From the NCBI RefSeq assembly GCF_002934625.1, contig NZ_PTJD01000001.1, forward strand, positions 124,001 through 188,000: DNA of 64,000 nucleotides, written 5' to 3'. Made by a program: the position numbers and the translations under genes. This stretch comes from Kineococcus xinjiangensis. Its GTDB lineage: Bacteria; Actinomycetota; Actinomycetes; Actinomycetales; Kineococcaceae. Shown here piece by piece: positions 9,424 through 17,593 of the stretch. The notes under the pieces were generated by a model. That model was not told the origin of the DNA. It ran no database searches and saw only the letters and a list, made by a program, of their open reading frames with translations. Positions within the stretch are counted from its first letter, which is position 1. Every line of letters starts with the position of its first letter.

Positions 9424-10467
9424 GTGAGCACCGCCGAGCAGCCCTGGGCCCTGTCCGTCCTCGACCTGTCCCCGGTCCCGTCGGGGACGGCGCCGTCGCG
9501 GGCGCTGCACGAGACGGTGGAGCTGGCGCGGCACGCCGAGCGCCTGGGCTACCGCCGGTACTGGCTGGCCGAGCACCACAACATCCCCAGCGTCGCCAGC
9601 ACGAGCCCCGAGGTGATGATCGCCACGGTGGCGGCGGCGACCACCACGATCCGCGTGGGGTCCGGTGGCGTGATGCTGCCCAACCACTCCCCGCTGAAGG
9701 TGGCCGAGACGTTCCGGGTGCTGGAGGCGCTGCACCCGGGCCGCATCGACCTGGGGATCGGGCGCGCCCCCGGCACGGACCCGCGCACCGCGGTGGCGCT
9801 GCGGCGCTCGCGGGAGCTGCTCGGCGCGGACGACTTCCCCACCCAGTTCGCGGAGCTGCGCGGCTACGCCGACGGCTTCGACGGCCCGTCCCCGTTCTCC
9901 TCGGTCCGCGCGATGCCCGACGACGTGCCGCTGCCGCCGGTGTGGATCCTCGGGTCCAGCACGTACGGGGCGGAGGCGGCGGCCGACCTGGGCACCGGGT
10001 ACGCCTACGCGGGGCACTTCGGCTCCGTGGACCCCGCCGTGGCGCTGCGCACCTACCGCAGCGCCTTCCGGCCGTCGGTGCACTGGCCACGGCCGCACGC
10101 GATCCTCGCCGTGGCGGTGCTGTGCGCGGAGACGGAGCAGCGGGCCGAGGAGCTGGCGGTGGCCTCCGACCTGTCGTTCCTGCGGCTGCGCTCCGGGCGG
10201 CCCGCGCCGCTGCCCAGCCCGGAGGAGGCCGCGGCGCACCCGTGGACGGAGCTGGACCGGGCGCTGGCGGCGGAGCACCGCTCACACCTCGTCGCCGGCA
10301 CCCCGGAGCAGGTGCTGGCGCGGTTGCGGGCGCTGCAGGAGGCGACCCTCGCCGACGAGCTGATGGTGATGACGCACGTCCACGACCCCGCCGAGCGGCG
10401 CCGCTCCTACGAGCTGCTCGCCGAGGTCGCGGGGTTGCCGGCGGTGAGCGGGGTCGCGTTCGGCTGA
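9424..10467 (+). CDS. LLM-class flavin-dependent oxidoreductase (luciferase-like)
   Basis: Flavin (FMNH2 or F420)-dependent monooxygenase or reductase with the bacterial-luciferase TIM-barrel fold, 347 residues from GTG 9424. Recognisable segments are the N-terminal LSVLDLSP, the YWLAEHHN loop, GVMLPNHSPLKVAE, and GRIDLGIGRAPG, all typical of the MsnO8-like subgroup. It is divergent from the ABC exporter, with about 100 bases between the two starts. The substrate is not predictable. A hydrophobic-drug monooxygenase paired with the exporter is an attractive but unproven idea. Confidence 0.85.
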   Translation: MSTAEQPWALSVLDLSPVPSGTAPSRALHETVELARHAERLGYRRYWLAEHHNIPSVASTSPEVMIATVAAATTTIRVGSGGVMLPNHSPLKVAETFRVLEALHPGRIDLGIGRAPGTDPRTAVALRRSRELLGADDFPTQFAELRGYADGFDGPSPFSSVRAMPDDVPLPPVWILGSSTYGAEAAADLGTGYAYAGHFGSVDPAVALRTYRSAFRPSVHWPRPHAILAVAVLCAETEQRAEELAVASDLSFLRLRSGRPAPLPSPEEAAAHPWTELDRALAAEHRSHLVAGTPEQVLARLRALQEATLADELMVMTHVHDPAERRRSYELLAEVAGLPAVSGVAFG

Positions 10468-10488
10468 GCGCCGCGCGGGCGCCCCGCC

Positions 10489-10782
10489 TCAGCGCGTCTC
10501 GAGCAGCTGCTCCAGCCCGGGGGCCACCCGGGAGGGGACGAACTCCTCGACGGCGTACTCGGCCAGGCCGCGCATCCGGAACGGGTCCCCGGCCAGACGC
10601 CGCTCCAGCTCGTCGCGGGTCAGTCCGGCCGCGAGGATGACGCCCCCCACGCGCGGCACCCGCCGGCCGCTGGCCGCGAAGACCCCGTCGTCGTACTGCC
10701 GGCCGAGCCAGGCGACGTGCTCCGCGAGGGCGGCGTCGACCTCCGCCAGGTCCGCCGTGTACGTGAGCGTCACCAGGAACAT
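10489..10782 (-). CDS. YciI-family protein
   Basis: A 97-residue protein of the YciI/dimeric alpha-beta barrel family, starting at ATG 10782. The beginning MFLVTLTYTADLAEVDAAL and the following EHVAWLGRQYDDGVFAASG fit the YciI fold, in which a conserved His-Asp pair sits in a small cavity. Some members dehalogenate or act on muconolactone-like compounds, but most are uncharacterised, so no reaction is assigned. It is convergent with the LLM gene and divergent from the SDR gene. Confidence 0.75.
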   Translation of the reverse strand: MFLVTLTYTADLAEVDAALAEHVAWLGRQYDDGVFAASGRRVPRVGGVILAAGLTRDELERRLAGDPFRMRGLAEYAVEEFVPSRVAPGLEQLLETR

Positions 10783-10917
10783 CGCACCAGCGTAGTGATC
10801 GGCTGCCGACGTCCGGAGCCCGCCGGGGCGGTGGGACCGGGCTCGTGGCAGGGTCGGAGGTCGGGCGCGGTGCGGCTCGTGACCGGCCCTCGGGACGAGG
10901 CGTGGAAGGGGCGTGGC

Positions 10918-11724
10918 GTGGCGCCGTTCGCGGACTTCGAGGATCGGGTCGCGGTGCTGACCGGCGCCGCGTCGGGCATCGGGCGCGAGCTGCTGCTCGA
11001 CCTGGTGGGGCGCGGCACGCACGTCGCCGTCTGCGACGTGGACCGGCGGGGACTGGACGTGGCCGTCCGCCGCGCCCGCGCCGTCAACCCCGCGGTGCGG
11101 GTGAGCGCCCACGTGCTCGACGTCTCCGACGCGGACGCGGTCGCCCGGTTCCGGGACGAGGTGGCGCTGGCGCACGGCGGCGATGCGGTGCACCTGCTGT
11201 TCAACAACGCCGCCGTCGCGCACGGGGGTTCCTTCGTCACCGGCGGGCGTGAGGACTGGGAGCGGACGTTCGCGGTGTCGTGGTACGGCGTCTACCACTG
11301 CACCCGGGCGTTCCTGCCGATGCTGCTGGCCGCCGACCGGGGCGTCGTCGTCAACACGGCGTCGGTGAACGCGCTGTGGGCCAGCCTGGGGCCGGGGGCA
11401 CCGCACACCGCCTGCTCGTCGGCCAAGTTCGCCGTCCGGGGCTTCACGGAGTCGTTGCTGGTGGACTTCCGGGTGCACGCCCCGCACCTGTCGGCGGTGC
11501 TGGTCCTGCCCGGTCACGTCCGCACCGGGATGCCGTCGCCGCCCCGGACGTGGCGGCGTGCGCTGGGCTCGCTGTTCGCGGGCTACCAGCCCGTCTCCAG
11601 CGCCACCGCCGCGGCGCTGATCATCGACGCGGTGCGCAACGGCCGCTGGCGGGTCGTCATCGGCGACGACGCCGCGGCCGTGGACGAGCGCGTCCGGGCG
11701 GACCCGTGGACGGCCTACGACTGA
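10918..11724 (+). CDS. Short-chain dehydrogenase/reductase with Tyr to Cys change at the active site
   Basis: An SDR-fold protein of 268 residues. GTG 10918 is preceded by GGAAGGGG. The cofactor motif TGAASGIG (residues 15-22), the NNAA motif, and the catalytic serine in NTASVN (Ser149) are present. The position of the universal catalytic tyrosine of YxxxK is Cys166, with Lys170 intact; the codon at 11413-11415 is TGC, one base from TAC. The rest of the fold, including the C-terminal PGHVRTGM, is well preserved, so the protein is probably expressed and folded. It may be catalytically impaired, act as a binding protein, or the base may be a sequencing error. Confidence 0.85.
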   Translation: MAPFADFEDRVAVLTGAASGIGRELLLDLVGRGTHVAVCDVDRRGLDVAVRRARAVNPAVRVSAHVLDVSDADAVARFRDEVALAHGGDAVHLLFNNAAVAHGGSFVTGGREDWERTFAVSWYGVYHCTRAFLPMLLAADRGVVVNTASVNALWASLGPGAPHTACSSAKFAVRGFTESLLVDFRVHAPHLSAVLVLPGHVRTGMPSPPRTWRRALGSLFAGYQPVSSATAAALIIDAVRNGRWRVVIGDDAAAVDERVRADPWTAYD

Positions 11725-11734
11725 GGAACCTCGT

Positions 11735-11772
11735 GGCGGGAGCCGTCGGGGCTCGAGCCGCCCGTTCCCGCC
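11735..11772. terminator. Hairpin between convergent SDR and MarR genes
   Basis: GGCGGGA at 11735-11741 pairs with TCCCGCC at 11766-11772. The loop contains the self-complementary GCTCGAGC. It lies between two stop codons facing each other and probably ends both transcripts. Confidence 0.5.
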
Positions 11773-11779
11773 GCACCGC

Positions 11780-12313
11780 TCAGTCGTGCTCCGCGGCTTC
11801 CACCGACGCCACGAGCAGGCGCAGCGCCGCCACCACGGAGGCGCGCTGGTCCTCGTCGAGCCCTGCCAGCAGCCTGCCCTCCACGTCGAGGTGTGCGGGC
11901 AGGACGCGGTCGAGGACCTCGTGGCCGGCGGGGGTCAGCTCGACCTCCACGCCGCGGCGGTCGGTGGGGCTGGGCGTGCGCCGCACGAGGCCCTCGGACT
12001 CCAGCCGGTCCAGCCGCTGCGTGACGGCCCCGGAGGTGACCATGGTGCTGCGGCCGAGCTGACCGGGGGTGAGCCGGTAGGGGGCGCCGCTGCGGCGCAG
12101 GGTGGCGAGCACGTCGAAGGACGCGCGGTCGAGGCCGTGGGCGGCGAAGTTGCGGCGCAGCGCGACCTCCACCGCCCGGTGCGCCCGGGACAGCCGCCCG
12201 ATGACCGCCATCGGGGAGACGTCGAGGCCGGGGGCTTCGGCGCGCCACTGGGCGAGGACCTCGTCGACGTGGTCCGCGGGGTCCTGGTCACCGGCGGCGT
12301 CGGGAGCGGGCAC
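11780..12313 (-). CDS. MarR-family transcriptional regulator
   Basis: A 177-residue winged-helix repressor. The core RASFDVLATLRRSG, then the recognition helix region STMVTSGAVTQRLDRLESEGLVRR and the wing SPTDRRGVEVELT, match MarR proteins well. It is divergent from an EamA-type exporter, a classic arrangement in which the regulator represses itself and the transporter until a ligand releases it. Two matching palindromes in the shared promoter region are its likely operators. Confidence 0.9.
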   Translation of the reverse strand: MPAPDAAGDQDPADHVDEVLAQWRAEAPGLDVSPMAVIGRLSRAHRAVEVALRRNFAAHGLDRASFDVLATLRRSGAPYRLTPGQLGRSTMVTSGAVTQRLDRLESEGLVRRTPSPTDRRGVEVELTPAGHEVLDRVLPAHLDVEGRLLAGLDEDQRASVVAALRLLVASVEAAEHD

Positions 12314-12353
12314 GGGCCGACCCTAGCGGGACGCGCGCCGCCCTAGCAGGAAG

Positions 12354-12386
12354 CTCAGCACTGAGGTACTTTTGCTCAATGCTAAG
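12354..12386. promoter_or_regulatory. Double palindromic operator of the MarR/EamA divergon
   Basis: Site 1 is CTCAGCACTGAG at 12354-12365 and site 2 is CTCAATGCTAAG at 12375-12386. Read on the opposite strand, site 2 is CTTAGCATTGAG, which matches site 1 at 10 of 12 positions. Their centres are exactly 21 bp apart, two helical turns, so two dimers would bind the same face. Site 2 covers the first possible ATG of the transporter (12379), so binding would block its transcription start or early elongation. Confidence 0.65.
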
Positions 12387-13422
12387 AGTCTTACCGATGA
12401 GCAACCGTGCGCTGCTCATCGCCACCACCGCCGTCGCCCCGCTCGTGTGGGGCAGCACCTACCTCGCCACCACCGAGCTCCTGCCGCCCGGCAGGCCGCT
12501 GCTCGCCGCCCTGCTGCGCGCCCTCCCCGCCGGCCTGCTCCTCGTCCTCCTCGCCCGCAGGCTGCCCACCGGCTCGTGGTGGTGGCGCGCCGCCGTCCTC
12601 GGGGCCCTCAACATCGGCGTCTTCTTCGCGCTGCTCTTCGTCGCCGCCCACCGCCTGCCGGGCGGGGTCGCGGCCGTCCTCGGCGCCGTGCAACCGCTGC
12701 TCGTGGCCGCCCTCGCCCCCCGCCTGCTCGGAGAGCGCACCACCGCCCTCGCCGCCGCGGCCGCGGGCACCGGCTTCCTCGGCGTGGCGCTCCTCGTCCT
12801 GCGCGCCGACGCCCGCCTCGACGCCCTCGGCGCCACGGCCGCCCTCGCCGGGGCCGTCGCCATGGCGTTCGGCACGGTCCTCACCCGGCGCTGGGGGCAG
12901 CCGGCCCCGCTGCTCGCCACCACCGGCTGGCAGCTCGTCGCCGGCGGGCTGCTGCTCCTGCCGCTGACGCTCGCCGTCGAGGGGCTGCCGGCCACGCTGA
13001 ACGCCACCCACGCCGCGGGCTTCGCCTACCTGGGCCTGCTCGGCACCGCGCTCGCCTACGTCCTCTGGTTCCGCGGGGTCGCGGCCCTGCCCGCCACCGT
13101 CGTGGCCCCGCTGGGGCTGCTCAGCCCGCTCGTTGCGACGGTCCTGGGCTGGGCCGTGCTGGGTCAGTCGCTGACCGGTGGGCAGCTCCTCGGCGCCGGG
13201 CTGGTCCTGACCGCCCTCGCCGCCGCCCAGCTCGCCGGTGCCCGGCCCGCCGTCCGAGCCGCTCTCGAGTCCGACCCCCGGCCCGCTCCCCGGCCCGCTC
13301 TCCCGCCGGTCGCCGGGCGGGTCGCGCCGGCCGCGGCCCGGGTCAGCCGCGCGCGGGCGTGCGCGGCGGCAGCCGGTGCAGGACCACGTCCGCCAGCCGC
13401 CCCCCGTGCGCCCGTGCCGTGA
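12379..13422 (+). CDS. EamA/DMT-family transporter (RhaT/YdcZ-like exporter)
   Basis: Ten-helix drug/metabolite transporter with two EamA repeats, 347 residues if started at ATG 12379, or 341 from ATG 12397 (MSNRAL). The first helix has the typical AVAPLVWGSTYLATTELLPPG. Helix-rich segments continue to about residue 290. The last 60 residues are a Pro/Ala/Arg-rich cytoplasmic tail without family similarity. That tail is encoded partly over the 3' end of the convergent metallophosphoesterase gene (80-base overlap). The start is uncertain because the proposed operator covers 12379 and no strong ribosome site precedes either ATG. It is regulated by the divergent MarR protein. Confidence 0.85.
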   Translation: MLRVLPMSNRALLIATTAVAPLVWGSTYLATTELLPPGRPLLAALLRALPAGLLLVLLARRLPTGSWWWRAAVLGALNIGVFFALLFVAAHRLPGGVAAVLGAVQPLLVAALAPRLLGERTTALAAAAAGTGFLGVALLVLRADARLDALGATAALAGAVAMAFGTVLTRRWGQPAPLLATTGWQLVAGGLLLLPLTLAVEGLPATLNATHAAGFAYLGLLGTALAYVLWFRGVAALPATVVAPLGLLSPLVATVLGWAVLGQSLTGGQLLGAGLVLTALAAAQLAGARPAVRAALESDPRPAPRPALPPVAGRVAPAAARVSRARACAAAAGAGPRPPAAPRAPVP

Positions 13423-13909
13423 GGTAGGTGCAGTGCCGCTGCCGCCGGCGGTCCGTCGGCGAGCCCGGGTTGAGCAGCCGCAGCCCCGAGGGCGTCGTGG
13501 AGTCCCACGGGATGTGGGAGTGACCGAACACGAGGACGTCCACCGGCTGCGGCGAGCCCGGGCCGAACAGCTCGTCGCAACGCCGCTCCCGCCCGGCCGC
13601 CGAGCCGGTCTCGTGGACCACGGCCAGGCGGACGCCCCCGACCTCGGCCCGGGCGACCTCCGGCAGCCGCGCCCGCAGCCGGGGCCCGTCGTTGTTGCCG
13701 TGCACGCCGACCAGCCGCCGCGAGCGCGCCAGGAGGGCGTCGAGGGTCGCCTCGTCCACCCAGTCCCCGGCGTGCACCACCACGTCGGCGGCCTCCACCG
13801 CCGCCCAGACCTGCGCGGGCAGCTCCCGGGCCCGCTTCGGCAGGTGCGTGTCCGCCAGCAGCAGCAGGCGCACCCCCTCACCGGGCACGGGAGCCTCCCC
13901 CGTCGGCAC
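13343..13909 (-). CDS. YfcE-type metallophosphoesterase
   Basis: Calcineurin-like phosphodiesterase of 188 residues with all metal-binding blocks in order: LLLLADTHLPKRA, VVHAGDWVD, GVHGNNDG, VVHETG and VFGHSHIP. It is the compact YfcE/MJ0936 type that hydrolyses phosphodiesters with two metal ions. The start is GTG 13909, eleven bases after the serA stop; GTG 13873 (VRLLLLAD) is an alternative. It probably shares the serA transcript. Its last 80 bases overlap the tail of the convergent transporter gene. Confidence 0.85.
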   Translation of the reverse strand: MPTGEAPVPGEGVRLLLLADTHLPKRARELPAQVWAAVEAADVVVHAGDWVDEATLDALLARSRRLVGVHGNNDGPRLRARLPEVARAEVGGVRLAVVHETGSAAGRERRCDELFGPGSPQPVDVLVFGHSHIPWDSTTPSGLRLLNPGSPTDRRRQRHCTYLTARAHGGRLADVVLHRLPPRTPARG

Positions 13910-13920
13910 CGGGCGCCGCG

Positions 13921-15177
13921 TCAGGAGATCCGGCGCAGCCGCACGGTCTCCGGCAGCGCCCGCAACTGCTCCATGAGCTCGGCGTCGACGTACCCGGCGA
14001 TGTCCGTCACCACGTAGCCGAACTCCCCGCGGGTGGAGAGCTGCTGGCCCTCGATGTTGACGCGGGCGTCGGCGAGCACCTGGTTGATGCCGGCGAGCAC
14101 ACCGGGGACGTTGTGGTGCAGGTGCGCCAGCCGCACCGTGCCCACGCGGTCCTCCGCGGACAGCGCCGGCATGTTGACGCTCAGCGTCGTCGAGCCGTGC
14201 GCCGCGTAGTCACGCAGCTTCGCCGCCACGAACCGGCCGATGTCCTCCTGCGCCTCCTCCGTCGAGCCGCCCACGTGCGGGGTGAGGATGACGTTGGGCA
14301 GGCCCCGCAGCTCCGACTCGAACGCGTCGCCGCGGCCCTTCGGTTCCTTCGGGAAGACGTCGACGGCCGCGCCCGCGAGGTGCCCGGACACGATGTGCTT
14401 GCGCAGGGCGTCGTGGTCCACGACGAAGCCGCGCGAGAGGTTGAGGAAGATGGCGCCGGGCCGCATCCGGGAGAACTCCGCCTCGCCGAAGAGGCCCGAG
14501 TTCCCCGCCCGCCCGTCCACGTGCAGGGTCACCACGTCGGCCACGTCGAGGACCTCGCCGAGGCTGCCGCAGCGGCGCGCGTTGCCCATCGCCAGCTTGT
14601 CGGCGGTGTCGTAGAAGAAGACGTGCATGCCCAGCGCCTCGGCCACTACCGACAGCTGCGAGCCGATGTTGCCGTAGCCGATGATCCCGAGCCGGCGGCC
14701 GCGCACCTCGTGGGCGCCCACGGCCGACTTGTCCCAGACGCCGTCGTGCATCAGGCGGTCCTTGACCGTCAGCCGCCGCGTGAGGGCGATGATCTCCGCG
14801 AGCGCGAGCTCCACGACGCTGCGGGTGTTGCTGTAGGGCGCGTTGAACACGGCGACCCCCCGGGCGGCGGCGGCGAACAGGTCGATCTGGTTCGTGCCGA
14901 TGCAGAAGGCGCCGATGGCCTCCAGGTCCGGGGCGGCGTCGAGCACCTTCTCGGTGACCTGGGTCGTGGAGCGGATGCCCAGCAGGGAGACCCCCGCCAG
15001 CCGCTCGACGAGTTCCACCTCGTCCAGGGCGCCGGCCACCGTCTCCACGTCCCACCCGGCCTCGGCCAGCAGGACACGCGCGTCAGCGTGGATGCTCTCC
15101 AGCAGCAGGGCGCGACGGCGGCGGGCGGGGTCCGCGCCGGTCGGCGCGGCGTTCTCGACGGGGGCGTGCACGGGCAC
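13921..15177 (-). CDS. serA: D-3-phosphoglycerate dehydrogenase (first step of serine synthesis)
   Basis: Oxidises 3-phosphoglycerate to phosphohydroxypyruvate with NAD. The order is substrate domain, Rossmann domain (GRRLGIIGYGNIGSQL), and a C-terminal ACT domain (VPGVLAGINQVLADARVNIEGQQL). The catalytic Arg is in NLSRGFVVD and the His in TPHVGGSTEEAQ. At about 418 residues it is the short E. coli-like form with one ACT domain, which is usually serine-inhibited, not the long mycobacterial type. I chose GTG 15177 because an exceptional GGAGGAGGA run lies 4-7 bases upstream; ATG 15207 and GTG 15171 are alternatives. Confidence 0.92.
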   Translation of the reverse strand: MPVHAPVENAAPTGADPARRRRALLLESIHADARVLLAEAGWDVETVAGALDEVELVERLAGVSLLGIRSTTQVTEKVLDAAPDLEAIGAFCIGTNQIDLFAAAARGVAVFNAPYSNTRSVVELALAEIIALTRRLTVKDRLMHDGVWDKSAVGAHEVRGRRLGIIGYGNIGSQLSVVAEALGMHVFFYDTADKLAMGNARRCGSLGEVLDVADVVTLHVDGRAGNSGLFGEAEFSRMRPGAIFLNLSRGFVVDHDALRKHIVSGHLAGAAVDVFPKEPKGRGDAFESELRGLPNVILTPHVGGSTEEAQEDIGRFVAAKLRDYAAHGSTTLSVNMPALSAEDRVGTVRLAHLHHNVPGVLAGINQVLADARVNIEGQQLSTRGEFGYVVTDIAGYVDAELMEQLRALPETVRLRRIS

Positions 15178-15276
15178 GGGTCCTCCTCCTCGACGGCGGA
15201 AGGCCATTGTCCTGCACGCGGGGCGGTGCCCGTGACGACCTCGACCGCGCGCGGACGAATCCGCCGCGGGCCGAGC

Positions 15277-15297
15277 GGGGACCCGGGTGCGGGCCCC
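15277..15297. terminator. Hairpin downstream of the DksA/TraR-like gene
   Basis: GGGG-A-CCCG (15277-15285) pairs with CGGGCCCC (15290-15297) around GGTG, eight pairs with one bulged A. On the minus strand it follows the TraR-like stop and precedes serA, so it probably separates the two transcripts. Confidence 0.5.
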
Positions 15298-15329
15298 TGC
15301 GACGCCGGCGCCCGCCCCCGCCGCCGGGG

Positions 15330-15719
15330 TCAGTCCGTCCCGCGGACGTCGCCGGCACCCACCCGGGTGCCCTGGAGGTAGGCGTCCTCCTCGTCGGCCT
15401 TGTAGAGGGCGTCCGGCCGCACCTCGAGGCGCTCCTCGGGGATCGGCTCGCCGGAGACGACGGAGATGCCGTAGGTGCCCTCCTCGACGCGGCGCAGGGC
15501 CTCGTCCACGTCCTCCATCCGCCGGCGGGCGGCCTGCACGAGGGCGGCCGTCTCCTCGGCGATCTGCTCGTGCGCCGCCGCGTCACCGCGGTCGCCGCCC
15601 CCCTCGGGACCGTCGTCGGCGCTCACGCCGCCCTCCCGGGCGGACTCGATGCCCGCGATGTCCTCCTCCAGCTGGGCGCGCAGCGACAGCAGCCGCTCGC
15701 GGGCGGTGTCGGCGTCCAT
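15330..15719 (-). CDS. DksA/TraR-family protein lacking zinc-finger cysteines
   Basis: A 129-residue acidic coiled-coil protein of the DksA/TraR superfamily. Residues 1-75 form the helical hairpin. They are followed by RVEEGTYGISVVSGEPIPEERLEVRP, which is exactly the zinc-finger segment of the family except that both cysteines of the first CxxC are serines (ISVVS); the second pair is also absent. It ends with an acidic tail. It starts at ATG 15719 behind GAGGAGGA. DksA proteins act in the RNA polymerase secondary channel; an RNA-polymerase role here is inference. The protein may fold without metal. Confidence 0.75.
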   Translation of the reverse strand: MDADTARERLLSLRAQLEEDIAGIESAREGGVSADDGPEGGGDRGDAAAHEQIAEETAALVQAARRRMEDVDEALRRVEEGTYGISVVSGEPIPEERLEVRPDALYKADEEDAYLQGTRVGAGDVRGTD

Positions 15720-15910
15720 GGATCCTCCTCGTCGCTCCCTCCGTCGCCGGTCGCCTCGGGCGCGGCCATGGCGGCCCGCGGCGCGGGCCGGCCCCCATAC
15801 CTACCGCGCTCAGGAGGACGGGGCACGGCGGGACAGCTCCCCCGCGCTCCCGGCGCGGCGCGGCGCAGTGCCGCGCCCGCGTGGGCGTGCACCCGCGCGG
15901 GCGTCGGCGC

Positions 15911-16390
15911 ATGCTGGTGAGCATGATCTCCGTCGAGCTGGCGCTGGAGCTGCGCGCCGCCGGCCTGCGCTGGCGCCCCGCCGCAGGCGACCGCTTCGTC
16001 ATCCCCGGCCGCGGGATGGACGAGGACGTCTTCACCCTGGCCGAGATGACGGTGGAGGTGCAGGACCACCCCACGGGGCGCGTCATCGGCTTCAACGGCA
16101 CCACGGAGTGGGCCCTCGACAGCGTCGACGAGCCGGACGCGGTCTGGATGCCCGCCGAGCACCAGCTGCGGGACCTGCTCGGGGAGCGCTTCTCGCGCCT
16201 GGAGCGGCGTGACGTGGGCGCCGGCGACACGGCGGGCGAGGTCTACCGCGTCGTCGTCCTCGACGAGCACGGCGGTCAGGTCTTCGAGGACGACGACCCC
16301 GCCCGCGCCTACGCCCGCGCGGTGCTGGACCGGCTGCGCCGCACCGGCACGGGCACCGGGCCCGCCCGGGAGCGCTCCACCGCCGGCTGA
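15911..16390 (+). CDS. Conserved hypothetical actinobacterial protein
   Basis: A 159-residue soluble alpha/beta protein (ATG 15911; ATG 15923 also possible) without recognisable catalytic motifs. It contains RWRPAAGDRFVIPGRGMDEDVF, ATTEW-type aromatic segments and a C-terminal helix rich in Arg/Ala. Similar actinobacterial proteins are sometimes labelled pilus assembly CpaE, but I see no P-loop, so that label is not supported. A strong hairpin begins at its stop codon. Confidence 0.65.
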   Translation: MLVSMISVELALELRAAGLRWRPAAGDRFVIPGRGMDEDVFTLAEMTVEVQDHPTGRVIGFNGTTEWALDSVDEPDAVWMPAEHQLRDLLGERFSRLERRDVGAGDTAGEVYRVVVLDEHGGQVFEDDDPARAYARAVLDRLRRTGTGTGPARERSTAG

Positions 16391-16420
16391 TCCCCGGACG
16401 CCGGAACGCCCCGGGGATCA
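16388..16420. terminator. Bidirectional terminator with 10-bp perfect stem
   Basis: TGATCCCCGG (16388-16397) is perfectly complementary to CCGGGGATCA (16411-16420) across a 13-base loop. The left arm starts at the stop codon of the plus-strand gene and the right arm ends ten bases before the stop of the convergent PAC2 gene. Confidence 0.7.
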
Positions 16421-16430
16421 GCCGCTCGGC

Positions 16431-17369
16431 TCACGTGCCCCCCTGGCCCCCGTCGTCCTTCGGGTCGTCCACGGCGTCGGCGAGGAACCTCTCGAACTCC
16501 GCGCCGAGCTCGTCCGCGGTCGGGATGGGCTGCCCCTCCGCCACGAGCCCGCCGGCCAGGTCGGCGGCCTGCGCGTCGTAGTCCTGCTCCAGCGCCCGCA
16601 CCACCGCACCCACCTCGGCGGACGCCTCGACCTGCGCGTCCACCTCGACCCGCGTCGCCGCCGCCGCGCTGAGCAGCTCGTCCACGGGCAGGTCGAGGCC
16701 GGCCCGGCCGCCGAGGCTCGTCAGCAGCGCCGCCGCCGCGTCGGGGTACTCGCCCGCGGCGAGGTAGTGAGGCACGTGCGCGACCAGCGACAGCACGTCG
16801 CGGCCCCCCTCCGCGCCGCGGAACTGCAGCAGCCCCGTGGCGTGCCCCGGCACCTGCGCCTCCACCGCCCACGTGCGCACCCCCTCGAGCAGCTCGGGGC
16901 GGCTCGCGCTGCCGGTGACGCCCGTGGGGCGGGTGTGCGGCACGGACGTCGGAGCGGCGGTGAGGACCACCACGAGCGCCGCGCCGACCTGGTCCGCGAG
17001 CTGCCAGAACGCCGCGTTGAAGCGCTCCCACTGCACGTCCGGCTCGGGACCGGAGAGCAGCAGGAACGAGCCGCCCGACGCGTCGTGCAGCCGCCGCAGC
17101 GCCAGCTCAGGCGCGTCGTAGGCGCTCCAGTGGTCGGTCGCGAACGTCATCGTCGGCCGGCGGGCGCGGTAGTCGTGCAGCTGGTCGACGTCGAAGCGGG
17201 CGAGCACCTCGTGCGGGAAGTGCTGCAGCAGGTGGTCGACGGCCAGGCGCACCCCCGAGCCCGCGTCGACGAACCCCGACAGGGCCACCACGAGCGGTGG
17301 CTCGACCATCACCGGGGACGCCCCGTCGTCCGGGGACTCGAAGCGGTAGAGCTCGGCGGGATCCAGCAT
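16431..17369 (-). CDS. PAC2-family protein (proteasome assembly chaperone-like)
   Basis: A 312-residue homologue of the mycobacterial PAC2 protein (Rv2714 type), which belongs to the same conserved neighbourhood as nrdR and lexA. The fold is marked by LVVALSGFVDAGSGVRLAVDHLL near the N-terminus, TFATDHWSAY, and VVLTAAPTSVPHTRP. The C-terminus is acidic. ATG 17369 is chosen over an upstream GTG because homology starts at MLDPAELYRFE. Function in actinobacteria is unknown; a chaperone or ATP-dependent adaptor role is inferred from the fold only. Confidence 0.85.
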   Translation of the reverse strand: MLDPAELYRFESPDDGASPVMVEPPLVVALSGFVDAGSGVRLAVDHLLQHFPHEVLARFDVDQLHDYRARRPTMTFATDHWSAYDAPELALRRLHDASGGSFLLLSGPEPDVQWERFNAAFWQLADQVGAALVVVLTAAPTSVPHTRPTGVTGSASRPELLEGVRTWAVEAQVPGHATGLLQFRGAEGGRDVLSLVAHVPHYLAAGEYPDAAAALLTSLGGRAGLDLPVDELLSAAAATRVEVDAQVEASAEVGAVVRALEQDYDAQAADLAGGLVAEGQPIPTADELGAEFERFLADAVDDPKDDGGQGGT

Positions 17370-17593
17370 GCGCCCATTGTCGCCCCGGCGGCAGCCGCCC
17401 CCCGTTCCGGCCACCCGCCCGGCGGCCGGTCACCGGTGCCGGTGTTTCCCCCCGGCTGATCGGGGTAGATCACTGGGCATGCGGCGCGACCGAGGGCCCG
17501 GACGCGACCGCCGCCGCGTCCACCCGGCGCCGGCGCACCGCGCCGAACCGGCGCTGCGGGCGCCGACGGGCCCGCGGAGGAGGGACTGCACCG

